A stretch of 64,000 bases of DNA from Kondoa malvinella (taxonomy: Eukaryota; Basidiomycota; Agaricostilbomycetes; Agaricostilbales; Kondoaceae), in assembly GCA_039545315.1 (NCBI GenBank), contig BCIM01000009.1:62001-126000 (forward strand), read 5' to 3'. The notes beneath the pieces are model-generated. The model was not told the origin of the DNA, ran no database searches, and worked only from the letters and a program-made list of their open reading frames with translations. Shown one piece after another: positions 12,821 to 24,659 of the stretch (the stretch's first letter is position 1; each line of letters opens with the position of its first letter). The position numbers and the translations under genes are program-made.

Positions 12821-15800
12821 ATGGCCTCTAATGAGCGGTCTACTACGCCTACAAAGACACCCTCACCACCACCTCAAGCCAAAGACCAACGTTCCATTAC
12901 TGGCTTGCTTCAACGACTTGCAACAGGTGGCCGAACCAGATCTTCCTCTTCGCTAGGCCACGGTCATCCAGAGAATGCTCAAGAGCGTCTCCAATCTATA
13001 TTGAACAGCGCTCCTTCGGGAAGGAAACACTCTGCTTCATCTGATTTGTCTAAAAACGTCCTCGCTGCCGCTTCTCGCTCTGTAAGCGGTCTGTCGAGCC
13101 AATCTAACGACGACGTCGACAGCAAACCTCAAGATGCGCCCAGTCTAGAAGCCATCATTCATGCCTTGCAGAACGCTATTGCCGAGAAAGCTTCTTCGGC
13201 GAGAAAAATCGAACTCGTCAACCAATTGAATGAAGCTGTTCGTGTCCAAGACGAAGGAGATCCAGTATCGATATGGACAGCTGTATCTGCTCTTATCAGC
13301 CCAACAGAGCATGTCGACATTCGATTAGTCGCTTTGAATCTGCTGGCCACTTGTATTCGAGTGTCACAAGATTCACCTGCGCCTAAATCAGGCGATCGAC
13401 TCTTCTTCTATTCTGCGATATGCCAATATCAAGTCGACCTCAAGCATCAGACCGATCATGAAATGGACGCGCTGTGCAATGCTTTGTCCGAGCTGTGCAA
13501 AGGCGGGAGAAACATACACGGCTTAGACGACCTGTTGGAATTGTTGTGTAGTTGGGCGGGAGAGCTTTTCAAAAGACGGCAAAGCAGGCGAGATAGGATC
13601 AAAGAGCAATTCTATGGTCAAGCTCCTGGAAGTGGAGCGAATCTATCACCATTACAAGATCCTACTTTCAGCACACCTTTTGTCGTCTCGCCTACTCATA
13701 ACGAACTGCTAGATCGCGGCAACGGCACTTCTTCCCTCTCGCTTATTACCAACATTCATAAGTTCTCTTGGCCGCACCTGCCAGGCGAATCCATCTCTTT
13801 CGCGACTGCCTACCTCATAGCAGAAGGTCTGGCCACTTCCAACGAGCGCGTTGTCCTGCTCGTCCTAGATCATATCGACTCTCTCACAGCATACGGTTAT
13901 ATTCAGACTTCCTACACCGAAACTGTCGTTCACCTGGTCGCTCGCGTAGTCTCTATCGAAGGACGTACCTCCGCCATTCAACTAACAGACACCAAACATC
14001 AACCAACTGAACCATTCCTTCGACCTTCCTTACCAGAACTACCACAGAAAGCCCGTCAAGTAATGCACAACCTCCTTCGCTCACCCAACAACCAAGCACT
14101 TCGTTACCTCCGCGCCGCAACTATCCCTCCACCTCGCAACGATGTAGCAGACATCCAAATCGTTTCTGGCAGTCTAAGATGTTTAAGACAAGCTTTGATC
14201 GATTATCGCGTTTCGGCAGGTGCAGCAGATTGGGCAGCGAGTGAATCTTTTCACGCTATGCTCAGTATGGGCATTCCTTTTCTGTATGACAACCTTGTTG
14301 AGGCTTTGGAATGGGATGCGCCTGAAGTAGGTGAAGAGGTGTTGGGCATTATATCGGATCGAATCGCTTGGCATAAAGAAGTGAAAGCGGTACCCAAGAG
14401 TGGAGCTAATACACCTGCTGGAAGAGAAGGTGGTGCGACAGCTGAGACACTTAGGGATGCCAGCAAGAGATTGGAGGCGGATGAGGAGGAAGGTTGGATT
14501 GGATACGATGAGTGGGACATGATATTGGGGCTCGTTGAAGGCTCGTTGAAGTACCTTTGGGCGCTGGATCAAGAAGGAGTGACGTGGGCGCTGAATGTTA
14601 GTGGACAAGGTAAGGTCATTTCTTCAATTTGATTGAGACTTGGCTTAAGGACATAGCAGAGGAGGATAGCGAAGGCTCGACGCTACCCCCAGTATTAGCA
14701 GCTCTACAACACGTGCTCGCAGCAATAGTCTCCGTCTTCAGAGCTGGAACCTTCGAAGGTCCTCTCGATCGCTTCTTTCCTCTCTTAGCATCTCTCGAAT
14801 CCAGTCTATCAGATCAATCTGCTGTCGCCCTTCTGGAATGCTACCACGCCGAAAACGTATGCATGCCCTCGAACCCAGACTGGTTGACCGACCTGTACGA
14901 AGTCGCTGGCGCCTTTCTGATCCCTTCCCGGTCTACGACGAGTCGACCGGCAGCAAAGATGCGAGCGATTCAGCTCTTGGCTGATGTATACGAAACAGTG
15001 CAAGATTTTGACGGATACCGCGACTCCGCGCTACATCAAGTCATCCTACCTCTGATCGACAAGCTGCTCAAAGCACCCGAATTTGATTTGGCATGCGGTC
15101 CTCGATTGATTGCTTTGATCAACATTATTGCCACGGACTACCTGACCTCTCAAACGCCCGAACAAACCGCCAATGAGCAAGAGTCGCCCATCCTGCACAG
15201 CCTAGAAGAATCTCTAGTGTTTCTGGCGAAGACTAAATCAGCAACCATCAAGACAGTGGTCTCTAAAGCTCATTTGCGGTCTACCAGTGCACCTCTAAAT
15301 GGCAAAGGAATGCAGCCCTTATCGTCAACCTCGACGTCCAATGGCTCAACTTTACCTAGATCGAAAGCACCTTCACCAGTCTTTTGCGAACCAGACGCAA
15401 GCACGTTTGCCATCTCTGCGCTGCTTGGCATATTCGGTATAGCGGTTGACATTGGATCTCGACCAGCTGCCCTTCATGCTGTTCATCTCGCAAGGCGACT
15501 CCTGCTCCTTCTCTCTCCCGAAGAAGATGAACCCAGTCCACTCTCGCGTCTGTCAAGATTCACTGTTCTGCAATGGTTCTTGCGACTGCGCGCTAGACCA
15601 GATCACAGAGTCTTCATCGAACGGGATGTCGACATCGCCGGCCTGGCATCTGGTCTGCATAGACCTAGCGCTACTTCGGACCAGGCATTCTCTGAATCAG
15701 AAAGCAGTCGTCTAAGCGAATCAGTCCACCAAGACGATAACGAAAGGAAACGAGGTCGTACTCCGCGTCAATCAGCTGCATCTCCAGACCGCAATGGACG

Positions 15801-18434
15801 CTCGTCTCGAAGCGGCAGTCGAACAGGCCGCGCAAACGACCGCAATCAATCCGTGGATGAGGCCGACACAAACAGCTTTCTCTGGTGCATTCCTGAGATT
15901 CCGCCTTACAACATGGCCCAGCAAAGCGGTGGTCGAGCGGATGGTCTGGTGTCCTTTGATCACACAGTGGAGTGGGAAGAATCGGATAACGCAAATCTCG
16001 ACGAGCTCGCTTCACCTTTTCCATACTACGACCTCGCCATAGCAGCGAGAACCAAAGATGCGCCTATTATCCTTCCTGTCTCCGAATACTTCAAAGTCCT
16101 TCTTCGCGTCTTACAAAACACAATTGACTGGGAAATCGCTTCATACATTCTTTGTCATTTACCGTCGCAACTCTCGTGCAAGCATTTTACCGCTGGGCCA
16201 CGTGCATCAAGAGAAATACATGCGCTCCGCAGGTTCTTCTGCGAAGGTCTTTTGCGTGGTCGAGTTGTCGAAAAGCTTCGCCTGCCGCCCAACATCAAGA
16301 ACGATTCCGTTTCAGCTCTGTCGTACCAGACTCTGGTGACCCTCATTGCATACAAAAGTCTCTTCACCAAAGGACAACAAGATGAGATCGTATCGACACT
16401 CTGCCATGGTCTTTCGCAGAGAGAACTCGCTAAACCCTGCGTACATGCACTCGCCATCGCATGTCATGAGCTTCCGCCTTCAACGATGAAGTACATGACC
16501 CAGTCTCTGCGCAATCTACACAAAGTCATGTCCACTGCCTCAATGGCGGTGCATATCCTGGAATTGATTGCCTCAGTCGGTCTCATCCCGGCTCTGTATT
16601 CAAACTTCACCGAAAGCGACTATTCAGCTGTCTTCGGTATTGCTCTCCAGTATATCAGCACACACAATCAAAACCTCTCTACCGAACGTCCTCAGTCCCA
16701 AACAGATTCAACAGACAAAAAAGATGATCTCGTTTTCGCCTTTTCTCAATATGTCTTTCATCTTGCCTTTTATGTCATCGATCTTTGGTACATGTCATTG
16801 AAGCAACCTCAACGTCGTCAATATGTCCCCTTCATCACCAACAAGCTGGTCCAAGCTTGCGAAGCTCGCGGATGTCTCGATGAACCCAGCGAAGTCTGCC
16901 TCGATATGATCGCCCGGTATGCTTATTCGAATGTCGATCCGCGACCAAGAAAGTTACCACTCCGTGATCTGCTTCAGCGAGGTTCAGCACGCGGAGGCAA
17001 GGGACCGATCACTTCCGATTCTCGCAAGTCTTGGGTTTCCGGCCATTCCCTGATCACCATCACTCTGCTGTCGATCAATGGTTGGGCTGATATCACGATC
17101 AGAAGACCCTCGGGCGTTGTCAGTATGGTACTGGAGGTTGAGAATTCGCTCAATCCTGGAGGTTTTCCATACGAAGATCTGCTCCATATGCTCATCCGTC
17201 GTCGGGACTCTGAAGCAAGCGAGTGGAAATACCTGCAGGGAAATACGGACAAACTTGGTCGTCCTCGCGACTTTGCCCCAATAGACGCCAAGCGATCGCG
17301 CTCAAACAGCTTCAGCACTTTCGGGCAGGTCACTGCAGACACATCGGTCAGATCTACTGTCCGGCTGCAAGAACCGTCAGTGTCCTCTCTACGAGCATTG
17401 GCCGGTCAACCAGCAGCGGCAAAACCCAGCGAGACCACTACCATGGCTCAAAATCAAGCCGTTAAGCCAAGTTTCTTTGCACTACAATTCTCCTCACTTC
17501 CAGATTTCGGCGAGCATGGCCCGCCCCTGCCTGTCCCTGATGAACCTGCCTACCAGCGCGCCATATCAATGATGGACTCCATTCCTGTTCTCGACTTCCA
17601 CAAAGTAGGCGTAGTTTATGTTGGATCAGACGACTACACGGAACAAGACATTTTGGCGAACTCACACGGGTCGAAAGAATATGTCAAATTCCTGTCTGGC
17701 TTGGGTCAATTGGTCGAACTTGCCGATCACCATGACTTCTATGTTGGCGGTCTGGACACAGAGAACGATGTCGATGGCAGATGGGCTTATATCTGGTTCA
17801 ATAATGTCGCCCAGATCGTCTATCATGTGGCCACACTGATGCCAACAGATCTTCAAGCGGACCCACAATGCACTTTGAAAAAGCGCCATATCGGTAACGA
17901 CTTTACAAAGATCATCTACAACGATTCCGGTCGCCCTTTCGCCCAAGACACCCTTCCAGGTCAATTCAACTTTGTCAATATCGTCATCGAACCTCAAACT
18001 CCAGCTGGCAAGGCGTGGAATGCTTCAGGCATGCAAGGCAACATGGGCTTCTTCAAGGTGTCGATGCAGAGGCGGCGAGATATGCCCGAGATTGGACCTC
18101 TGGGAGTCTTCAAAATGGTCTCGGCTGCTTCATTGCCTCAAGTGGTTAGGCATTTGGCATTGCATGCAAACGTGTTCGCTCTAGGTTAGTGCTTTCATAC
18201 CACTCAGAAGCCTGCTGACATTTCTGCGGCGCAGTCTTTCTCGAATCTGTTGGTGTAGAAGGCAGCTCCAGCAAAAGGCAGCGCTCGGAATTTATATCCA
18301 ATTGGCGTCATCGACTGACTGCCATAAAAAAGCTCAAGTCTCGGATAGTATCTGATGGCAAAGCACCTTCAAAAGTCGATGAAGATGGCCGGGCTCTTTC
18401 CGGCTTTAATTTCACGACGTGGACTACCTCATGA
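12821..18434 (+). CDS. TSC2: Tuberin homologue (TSC2), Rheb GTPase-activating protein
   Basis: A negative regulator of TORC1 signalling that, with hamartin, turns off Rheb. The protein has 1,838 residues in three exons: 12821-14609, 14657-18184 and 18235-18434. The first intron is 47 nt and restores the frame exactly. The N-terminal two thirds is an alpha-solenoid (tuberin/DUF3384-like), starting with a Ser/Pro-rich leader. The Rap-GAP domain is C-terminal (about 17,500-18,180): SIPVLDFHKVGVVYVG, then KKRHIGNDFTKIIYNDSG, then GQFNFVNIVIEP, ending HLALHANVFA. The GNDF and YNDSG elements match the human tuberin GAP region that contains the catalytic Asn. The last exon adds a basic tail (KKLKSRIVSDG). 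Length is close to human tuberin (about 1,800), so the gene looks intact. Confidence 0.93.
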
Positions 18435-18675
18435 TAGATTTGTATAGGTGAGTCCAGTTTGTTTTCTTTTTAGAAAGCCAGCTCATGTTGAAGGAATAGG
18501 AAGTATGATGTGCAGTGTATTTGTAAGGTCGTTCATGTACTAGTATGGGAAGCAAGGTCGTTCAAGCACAATAGATATCAAGCACTTAGACATCCATGTG
18601 ATCATTATATACACATGTGTTTTCAATTTGGCTCATGACCCCGTTTTTGTTAATTTCCAAGCTGCATCTTTCCGT
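18435..18675. other. Shared 3' region of TSC2 and the lipase gene
   Basis: A 241-bp gap between convergent stop codons. AT-rich stretches (ttatatacacatgtg, tttttgttaatttcc) could serve as poly(A) signals for either gene. No coding potential is evident. Confidence 0.4.
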
Positions 18676-20219
18676 TTAAGAATCGTGGACCTCTTGATCC
18701 TTAGCCTTGTAGACGTAAGGGCGAAGTAGAGGTTCGGCATAGACCTGGGCGATCACGCGAGGATCTCCCGATGCAAAACCGCCGACCAGTGCGAGGGTAG
18801 TGTTGTAGGCAGCCAAGTCAGCGTTTGGCGCCTGTCAAGTACAGTAAGGCAACTTCACTACACGTGCATCAGACGAGACTCACATAGCGGACACCGCAAT
18901 CGATTTTACCGTCGGAGACAGCTTGCTTGACCTCAGAGGTGGTTATGTATTTCTTGTCCGATGAAACAGCAAGCTGGACGACCTGGTAGGCGAAGTTACT
19001 GACGAGGAACTCGTTGTGTTGAATTGGGACATCGGGACAAGAATCTTGAGTCAGAATGTTGCCCGACATCTTTCCTGCTACGTAAGTCGCCGAGCCTTCC
19101 AGCGAATTGGAGGTTTGAGGTCGGACAGTGCCATCTTCGGCTGAGAAGATTGCGGTAGTTGGTATCCAGTTGTAGCGACCTAAGGCAGTTATAAGCGGGA
19201 ACATGAGCGGACCGGAATTGCTACAAAGAGGCTGAAGACTTACCGCCCTTCTGTCTCAAAGTCTGCGATGTAGTATGATCAGTTTAAGAACGCCAACCTG
19301 ATACAGCAGATTTGACTGACCTCGATCCAATCGGAGGTGTATCCCTGCTGCCAAACAGCTGGGTCACGAACTGTAGTGTACAAGTCCTCTTGAGCGACAA
19401 CGGCGACATTGGTAGTGCCTCCGAGGGATCTGCAAGAAGCATCAGAGCAGATCCAAGCTTTGCACAAATTTAACTTACCCAGCGAGAGAGATGTAGTTGC
19501 TCAGCTCCTTGCGGATCGAAGGATAGTAGGTAATAGCGGCTTGAATTGCCATCCCGCCTGCAACACATGATGAGCTTAGTGGGGTTGCGTCGAGCGAGCC
19601 ATTACCTTGAGAGTGGCCCATAATGGGCATTTTGGCTCCAGAAGCATCATAAATCTTGTGACTAAGGCCAACAATAAGTCAGAGAGCGTGATTCACACAA
19701 GCGAGACGTACACCGCATTGACAATGTATTCGAGGGTGTCTTGTACATCGGCAGTCATGTATGGCTGTTCGATCGTGCATGAGTGCATGTTCCGTCGAGA
19801 GCAATGTGGACAGTACTGACCGGCGGGCTGACATAGCATACATCCCAGCCATTACCCTCTAGGAATTCGCGCCAACCAGGCTCGTATGCCATAGCTGATC
19901 ATTCGCATGAGCAACGTAATGCAAAGGAAGCGCCTTTCACTCACTCGCATTCGCCCAGGCTTGACTCACATGTTAGCTTGAAGCGCATGCAAAGATATAT
20001 GAGCTCACTGCCAGGGACCAATAAGAAAGGCTTCTTGACATTCTCGATACCAACAGCGCAGGACAGCTGAGAGTCTAGCTGGATCTGTGGGATCGTGAAC
20101 GCAGGATCACTGCCTCTTCCACTGTTGCCATTGCCTTTGCCATTATTACGGGGCAGGACAGCAGCAGACTGAACGCCTGAAGCTAGAGTAATAGCTGCCA
20201 AGAGGGAAGCGAAGATCAT
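18676..20219 (-). CDS. Secreted lipase of the Candida antarctica lipase B (CALB) family
   Basis: An extracellular serine lipase/esterase with an alpha/beta-hydrolase fold. A signal peptide (MIFASLLAAITLASGVQSAA) is followed by an Asn/Gly-rich pro-segment and then GSDPAFTIPQIQLDSQLSC, which aligns with the start of mature CALB (GSDPAFSQPKSVLDAGLTC). The block KKPFLLVPG matches CALB's ILLVPGT. The catalytic triad can be assigned: Ser in GHSQG (about 19,605-19,620, at an exon end), Asp in AIFSAEDGTVRPQ (CALB: LYSATDEIVQPQ) and His in PIQHNEFLVSNFAYQVV (CALB: VIDHAGSLTSQFSYVV). The nucleophile elbow is the classical GHSQG rather than CALB's TWSQG. The C-terminus reads through a last exon to VHDS. 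About seven introns interrupt it. All catalytic parts are present, so it should be active. Confidence 0.88.
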
Positions 20220-20583
20220 CGTGAAAAGGCTGATCGAGTGGAGGGAAAGATTGAGATCAACGAGTGAACGGAGACAAGATCAAGATCAAGCAAGGAGAAA
20301 TGGGCAAGAGGCCATGCCAGCATGTGAGACTCCGGGAAAACAGCATCCCGCAATTTGTGTCTAGCGCGCGTTACCGCGTTGAGCAGAGGCCGAGACCTTA
20401 GAATGCTTGGAGCGTATCTACAGGACCAGCAATAGGCCCTCAAGGCGAAACTATAGTCGCGTGGTGGTCGAAGGGTAACAATGGATAAGTATTCTACATC
20501 CCAAGTCTAAAATATGCTAGCTATATACTTTTCTAGATAGAGATTGTCCTTACAGCCCTATAATGCTATACAATATGCATGCT
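20220..20583. promoter_or_regulatory. Promoter of the lipase gene and 3' region of the velvet gene
   Basis: A 364-bp gap between two minus-strand genes. The stretch near 20,500-20,580 is AT-rich (ctatatacttttctagatag) and probably terminates the upstream velvet transcript. The remainder is the lipase promoter. No further coding frame is evident. Confidence 0.4.
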
Positions 20584-22354
20584 TCAACTTGACATTGGTC
20601 GATTGTTGTACCACTGCGTCGCTTCAAATTGATTTCTAGCTGAAGCTCCATTCATGAGATCTTGGATTCCGGGCAGACGAACGCTGGAAGAGCCTCTTGG
20701 TTCTGGTGCGGGGTTATCATTCGCTGGATTAAGGATGGAGGAAAGCGACAAGAGCGTTCTGCCATGTTCGAGAGTCGAAGGTGATTGAGACCGACTACCA
20801 GGCGAATGAGGTTTCGGCAGTACTACCTCTTCATTAGTAGGTGCAGAGAAGGTAGAAGATGCTGGGTTAGGTATTTCGCTGTTGTTGGACGGATGATGAT
20901 ATTGCCTGTATTCAGGCGAACGCCGAGCGCCAACTGGATCGCTCGATCGTCTAAAGGCCATGTGCTCATCTCCGCTTGGATAGCTTTCACGCCGTCTTGA
21001 GATTTGCGGCTGTGAAGCAGATACTTGAGCGCCTTTTGATCCATTGTTAGGCAAGACTGGAGGTTCGAGCAGATGCGCATAATGCCGCTGGAACTCGCTT
21101 TGGCGACCGTATCGACCCATATCTGGAGCTGAAGGCTGTCTTTGATGTGTATTGTGTATTTGACCAGGTTCAGAAGTGTAGACCGGCCCAGAAGGGGTTT
21201 GTCGATGATCTGCTCGGGAAGGAAGAAGCGGCCAATTGATTGAAGTGCTTGAGCGCGAGACAGAATATTGCTGTCCATTCGATGCTTGTTCCTGCTGATG
21301 TCTCATGCCAACATGTACTTTGCTTTCGCGCTCTTCGAGACCTTCATGAGCTGGTGGTGATCTTCGCTTCCGCGTCGCCGAAGTAGCGGGTGCGCTGGCA
21401 GAGCTGACAGCAGTATTTGGTCGACTCGATGTGTCTTCCACTGGCGGGCTTGCTTTACCAGGTCTAAAGACATCTAAGGTCAGGCACAAATATAGCTATG
21501 TCCATCAGACCACGTACGCCGATTTCCTCAAACGCATTCGAATGCCTTGTTCTGCAAAACATTGCGACAATTGGGTAGATGCTTGCATACCAGGAAAGCG
21601 CTACTTATCGAATTGAGCTTGAGAATTCATCAAGGCCGCAAAAAGCAATACCTTTGCGCTATACACCTGAAAGCCTTCTGTGAAAGTCCTTGCGCAAAGT
21701 ACGACCGAGCTCCTACTATATTATTAGGCATGTTCTTAGGATAAGAGTGAATAGACAAACCCCCTGATTTCGTACATGCTCAACTTGAACCTGTACTGTC
21801 CTTCGACTCGAACGCCCAGATCTACATGATAAGATGAGTTCGGAACATCCAGTCTATCAGTTGGCCGCACCCGGAAAGACAAAGAAAGCAGCATATTGAT
21901 TGTTTTGCTGCGGATCTTTGAGATGGTAAAGGCTCGAGACAACGCTGCCGGTGATGTATCTGTCCGCACAGTCAGCAGAGCTTGCTATAGCACAATGATC
22001 ATTGCCATACTTGCTATTCTGTCCTTTCGTGTTAGGTTGGCACTGCAATTCCTCGTCCGAGTCGGGAAGACACAGGCTGGCAAAGCAAAAGAAGTGCGGA
22101 GATTGAATGACGCCCTGGTGTGAAGTTTCTGAAGAGATGCAAGAAGTCTTGATGTCTACGATCTTGAGCCTGCAAACGGGAGGTGGATCTAAAATTCGGT
22201 CATTAGCCTGGATTTAACGAAAAGGTTGGAAATGAAGCGCACCTATAGGCCTACGATCGCTTGAACTGCATACTCGAGCTTGCTTAGGTTGCTGTCGCAT
22301 TTCAAGTTGATATTCACTGCAGCAAAAAGGCCGAAGGCATGAGCGAAATGCCAT
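20584..22354 (-). CDS. Velvet-domain transcription factor (VosA/VelB/VelC type)
   Basis: A fungal regulator linking development and secondary metabolism, with an NF-kB-like DNA-binding fold. The velvet domain starts almost at the N-terminus: EYQLEMRQQPKQARVCSSSD, RRPI|DPPPVCRLKIVD across an intron, then SPHFFCFASLCLPDSDEEL, YITGSVVSSLYHLKDPQQ, AAFFVFP|DLGVRVEGQY (50-nt intron) and RFKLSMYEIRG. The closing element is LSQCFAEQGIRMRLRKSA. After an intron with donor GTACGT the last exon encodes a Ser/Pro/Arg-rich disordered tail of about 300 residues with no recognisable domain. The start at 22354 gives MAFRSCLRPFCCSEYQLE; an upstream exon ending at a CTGCAG acceptor is an alternative, so the first 13 residues are uncertain. 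The protein is about 500 residues. The precise velvet subfamily cannot be fixed by eye. Confidence 0.87.
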
Positions 22355-23315
22355 GACAGCATGTTTCGCGGGCAGAGAACGCTTACAATCTCGAAGTGTC
22401 GAGCAGACCAGGAGTCATCGTCATTTCGTTCAAAGCCATCCAACCATTTGCAAGATACAGTTGCCTGGCTCGAATCAATTGGCACTGCCTGCGAACAAAG
22501 ATCCGAAGCGAGTGGTGTGTCTACACGGACGACGTTGCGGAGTCTTTTGGAACGCCTTATTTCCACCAGATCTGTTTAGGCGTAACCGACTTGAGGAGCT
22601 ATTGTCGAGCTTAGTATCGTCGTGTTCGCACGCGCTAAGGAATTAAGGTTGGAGCTTAAAGTCGGTTGACCACTTCGCTGATCAATCAAGACAATAGAGT
22701 CTTGGGATAGCGTTAGCTCGTTGTTGAACTAGTCCGTATCAAAGACCGATGCTCAGGTTCTGTTCTGCGGCACAGCAGTCGGAGCGCCCTGAATGTGACT
22801 CTGCGCATAAATGGAGGTGATCGACTTATCAGCTCACTGATAGTGGAGCTTCCAGAGATCAGAGAGGGCGAGCATTTACATTGCTCACTTGCCATTCGTC
22901 ACCTACTATACACAATTCACCGACTTTAGATCTTGAGAAATAGATTTCGCTTGTTCAGCACTGTTGTTTTAAGCCCGTCGGCCTCGGGCGCCTGATTATT
23001 TGACTCGTGCACATTGGGCTGACAAAGCGTGGATTGGCGAAGCGATGGCAGAACTGCCCGAGGCGGCTGTCGTGACTGGCACGGCAACGCCAGAAGCAGA
23101 GGGCAGAATGTCTCCATCTTCACTTCAAGTTGCAGATGCCGACGCAGACATGGACATTGGTCCAGCTTGAACGAAACCGTTGAGCTGAGATCTCAGAATC
23201 TTTGTAGTCCGTGTACATTCAGCTCTGGTCAGTAGGTAGTGACTTGAGGACTGCTCGAGGGAAGAGTTCAGGGATGGGACGAGCGTATGCTCCAGAATGA
23301 CCAGGAAAACAATGT
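22355..23315. other. 961-bp gap between the velvet and SHO1 genes
   Basis: This stretch contains the velvet promoter and the 3' end of SHO1 (both minus strand). The only coding-like island is a 41-codon ATG frame at 23045-23170 (listed separately). Other short frames lack family resemblance or splice logic. A possible upstream exon of the velvet gene could lie in 22355-22570. Confidence 0.45.
23045..23170 (+). CDS. Possible 41-residue small protein, unrecognised
   Basis: An ATG frame of 41 codons ending in TGA at 23168-23170. It is acidic and Ala-rich, with third positions resembling the neighbouring genes (MAELPEAAVVTGT near the start, DADADMDIGPA at the end). It has no signal peptide and no recognised domain. 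It may equally be chance, or the first exon of a non-conserved transcript: a GTCCAG donor-like site lies just before the stop. Only transcript data could settle this. Confidence 0.15.
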   Translation: MAELPEAAVVTGTATPEAEGRMSPSSLQVADADADMDIGPA

Positions 23316-24537
23316 TCATGCATCAGTCTCTAGCTTGAGATAACTGTACAGTAAAATGGATCAGCTAGGTCAAAGTCTATTCTTAGATCAAAACTTACTT
23401 GCTAGGTACTATTCCGACACTCCCATCCGCTCGTCTGCTCTGCCACTGTCACGGAGATCAGTGTCTGGTACTTTCATGCCTCGTACAAAAGGACCTACCC
23501 ATTTCCCAGATTGATCAAGCACATCAAGCATCTCACCCTTTGCGAAACTAATCTCATTCGGGTCATCCGCCGACGCCTGATAGGCATAAAGCGCTCTCGC
23601 TCTCGCTACAGGTGCTCCCAAACTCGGGCTACCCATAAGAGGTTCTCCAGCGCCTAATTGCGGTTGTGACATGTTTCGTATCGAGCCATTACCCATTGGG
23701 GACATTGCGCGGTTGTTCATGGCTGGATTACCGAGCGAAGCTTGTGAATGCAAGCTACCGTGACTGGCACGGTCTTTGCCGAAACCATTATAGCTGCCTG
23801 TCTGGACCATGCCGTTTGATGTGTTGTGGTAATCGCTATGCGACACTGGGCCGCCGTTGATATTCTGAGCTGAAGATGATCGCCGTAGTTGGCCTGGCGA
23901 GCCGCGGCCTGAGCGAGAGATGAGGGACGGTCCTTGCGAGAAGCCATTGATCGTCTGCACTGTGTAAGCGTGATCATAATCACGCTGTGAAGGACATACA
24001 TGAAAGATGACAGATGATTCATCCGAAGTGAAGAAGAGCAGCCAAAAGATCTAAAACAGCAAGATGAACTTGAAGCGATGCATGATCAAATGCGCACGTA
24101 CATTCACGAAGCTGAGCAATAGATATCCAGCACCCATTGCTTTCGACGCAGTCATGGCTCCTGCTATCCCATATATCCCTCTATCAACGCCCATGACCGA
24201 AAAGACCAATGCTATAGCAGTCCAGATGCCGAGCTGAAACCGATGGACGCCCAGTATGCTCGTCGCCATTGTAAAGATGACAGCGGCAATGAGGAATAAT
24301 TGTAGGAATATGGCGAACCAGAGCGTGCCGGCTGCGCTGCCTCTTGCACCATCTGCGCTTTGGTAATTGCTTTCAACAAGAATTTGGCCAATGAAAGCGA
24401 CCAGCCAAGCTACAAGTGCAAACATGTGAGTATCCCTGTGTTTGTTTCTATGCGGGCCGACACTTGCCTACAGCGGATACAGCGACAGATGCGCCGACCA
24501 AGAGATTCGACATTAAGAGGGAAAAATCAAACGCCAT
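23316..24537 (-). CDS. SHO1: Osmosensor membrane protein Sho1
   Basis: Plasma-membrane adaptor of the HOG/filamentation MAP-kinase pathways. The N-terminal half contains four transmembrane helices: one around NLLVGASVAVSA at the start, LAWLVAFIGQILVE after the first intron, LWFAIFLQLFLIAAVIFTMA, and IWTAIALVFSVMGV with GAGYLLLSFVNV following. A Ser/Gly/Asn-rich cytoplasmic linker follows, then one SH3 domain: ARALYAYQASADDPNEISF, GEMLDVLDQSGKWWQ, RRADGSVGIVPSNYLKLE. The SH3 is split by two introns: one with donor GTAGGT directly after GKW, and one with donor GTAAGT inside the PSNY motif, leaving a short last exon ending LETDA at 23316. Reading through the first of these gives a truncated SH3 with an unrelated tail. 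Length is about 315 residues, as in other Sho1 proteins. Confidence 0.9.
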
Positions 24538-24659
24538 GTCTCGCTTCTTTCGTTAAATACAGATGATTGGGGATTTTGTGGTATAAAAGTAGTACAGGGG
24601 TCGTCAAACAAGAAAAGGTCGTAAAAAGTCGTGGTATTGATCAAAACAACTTAACTTCG

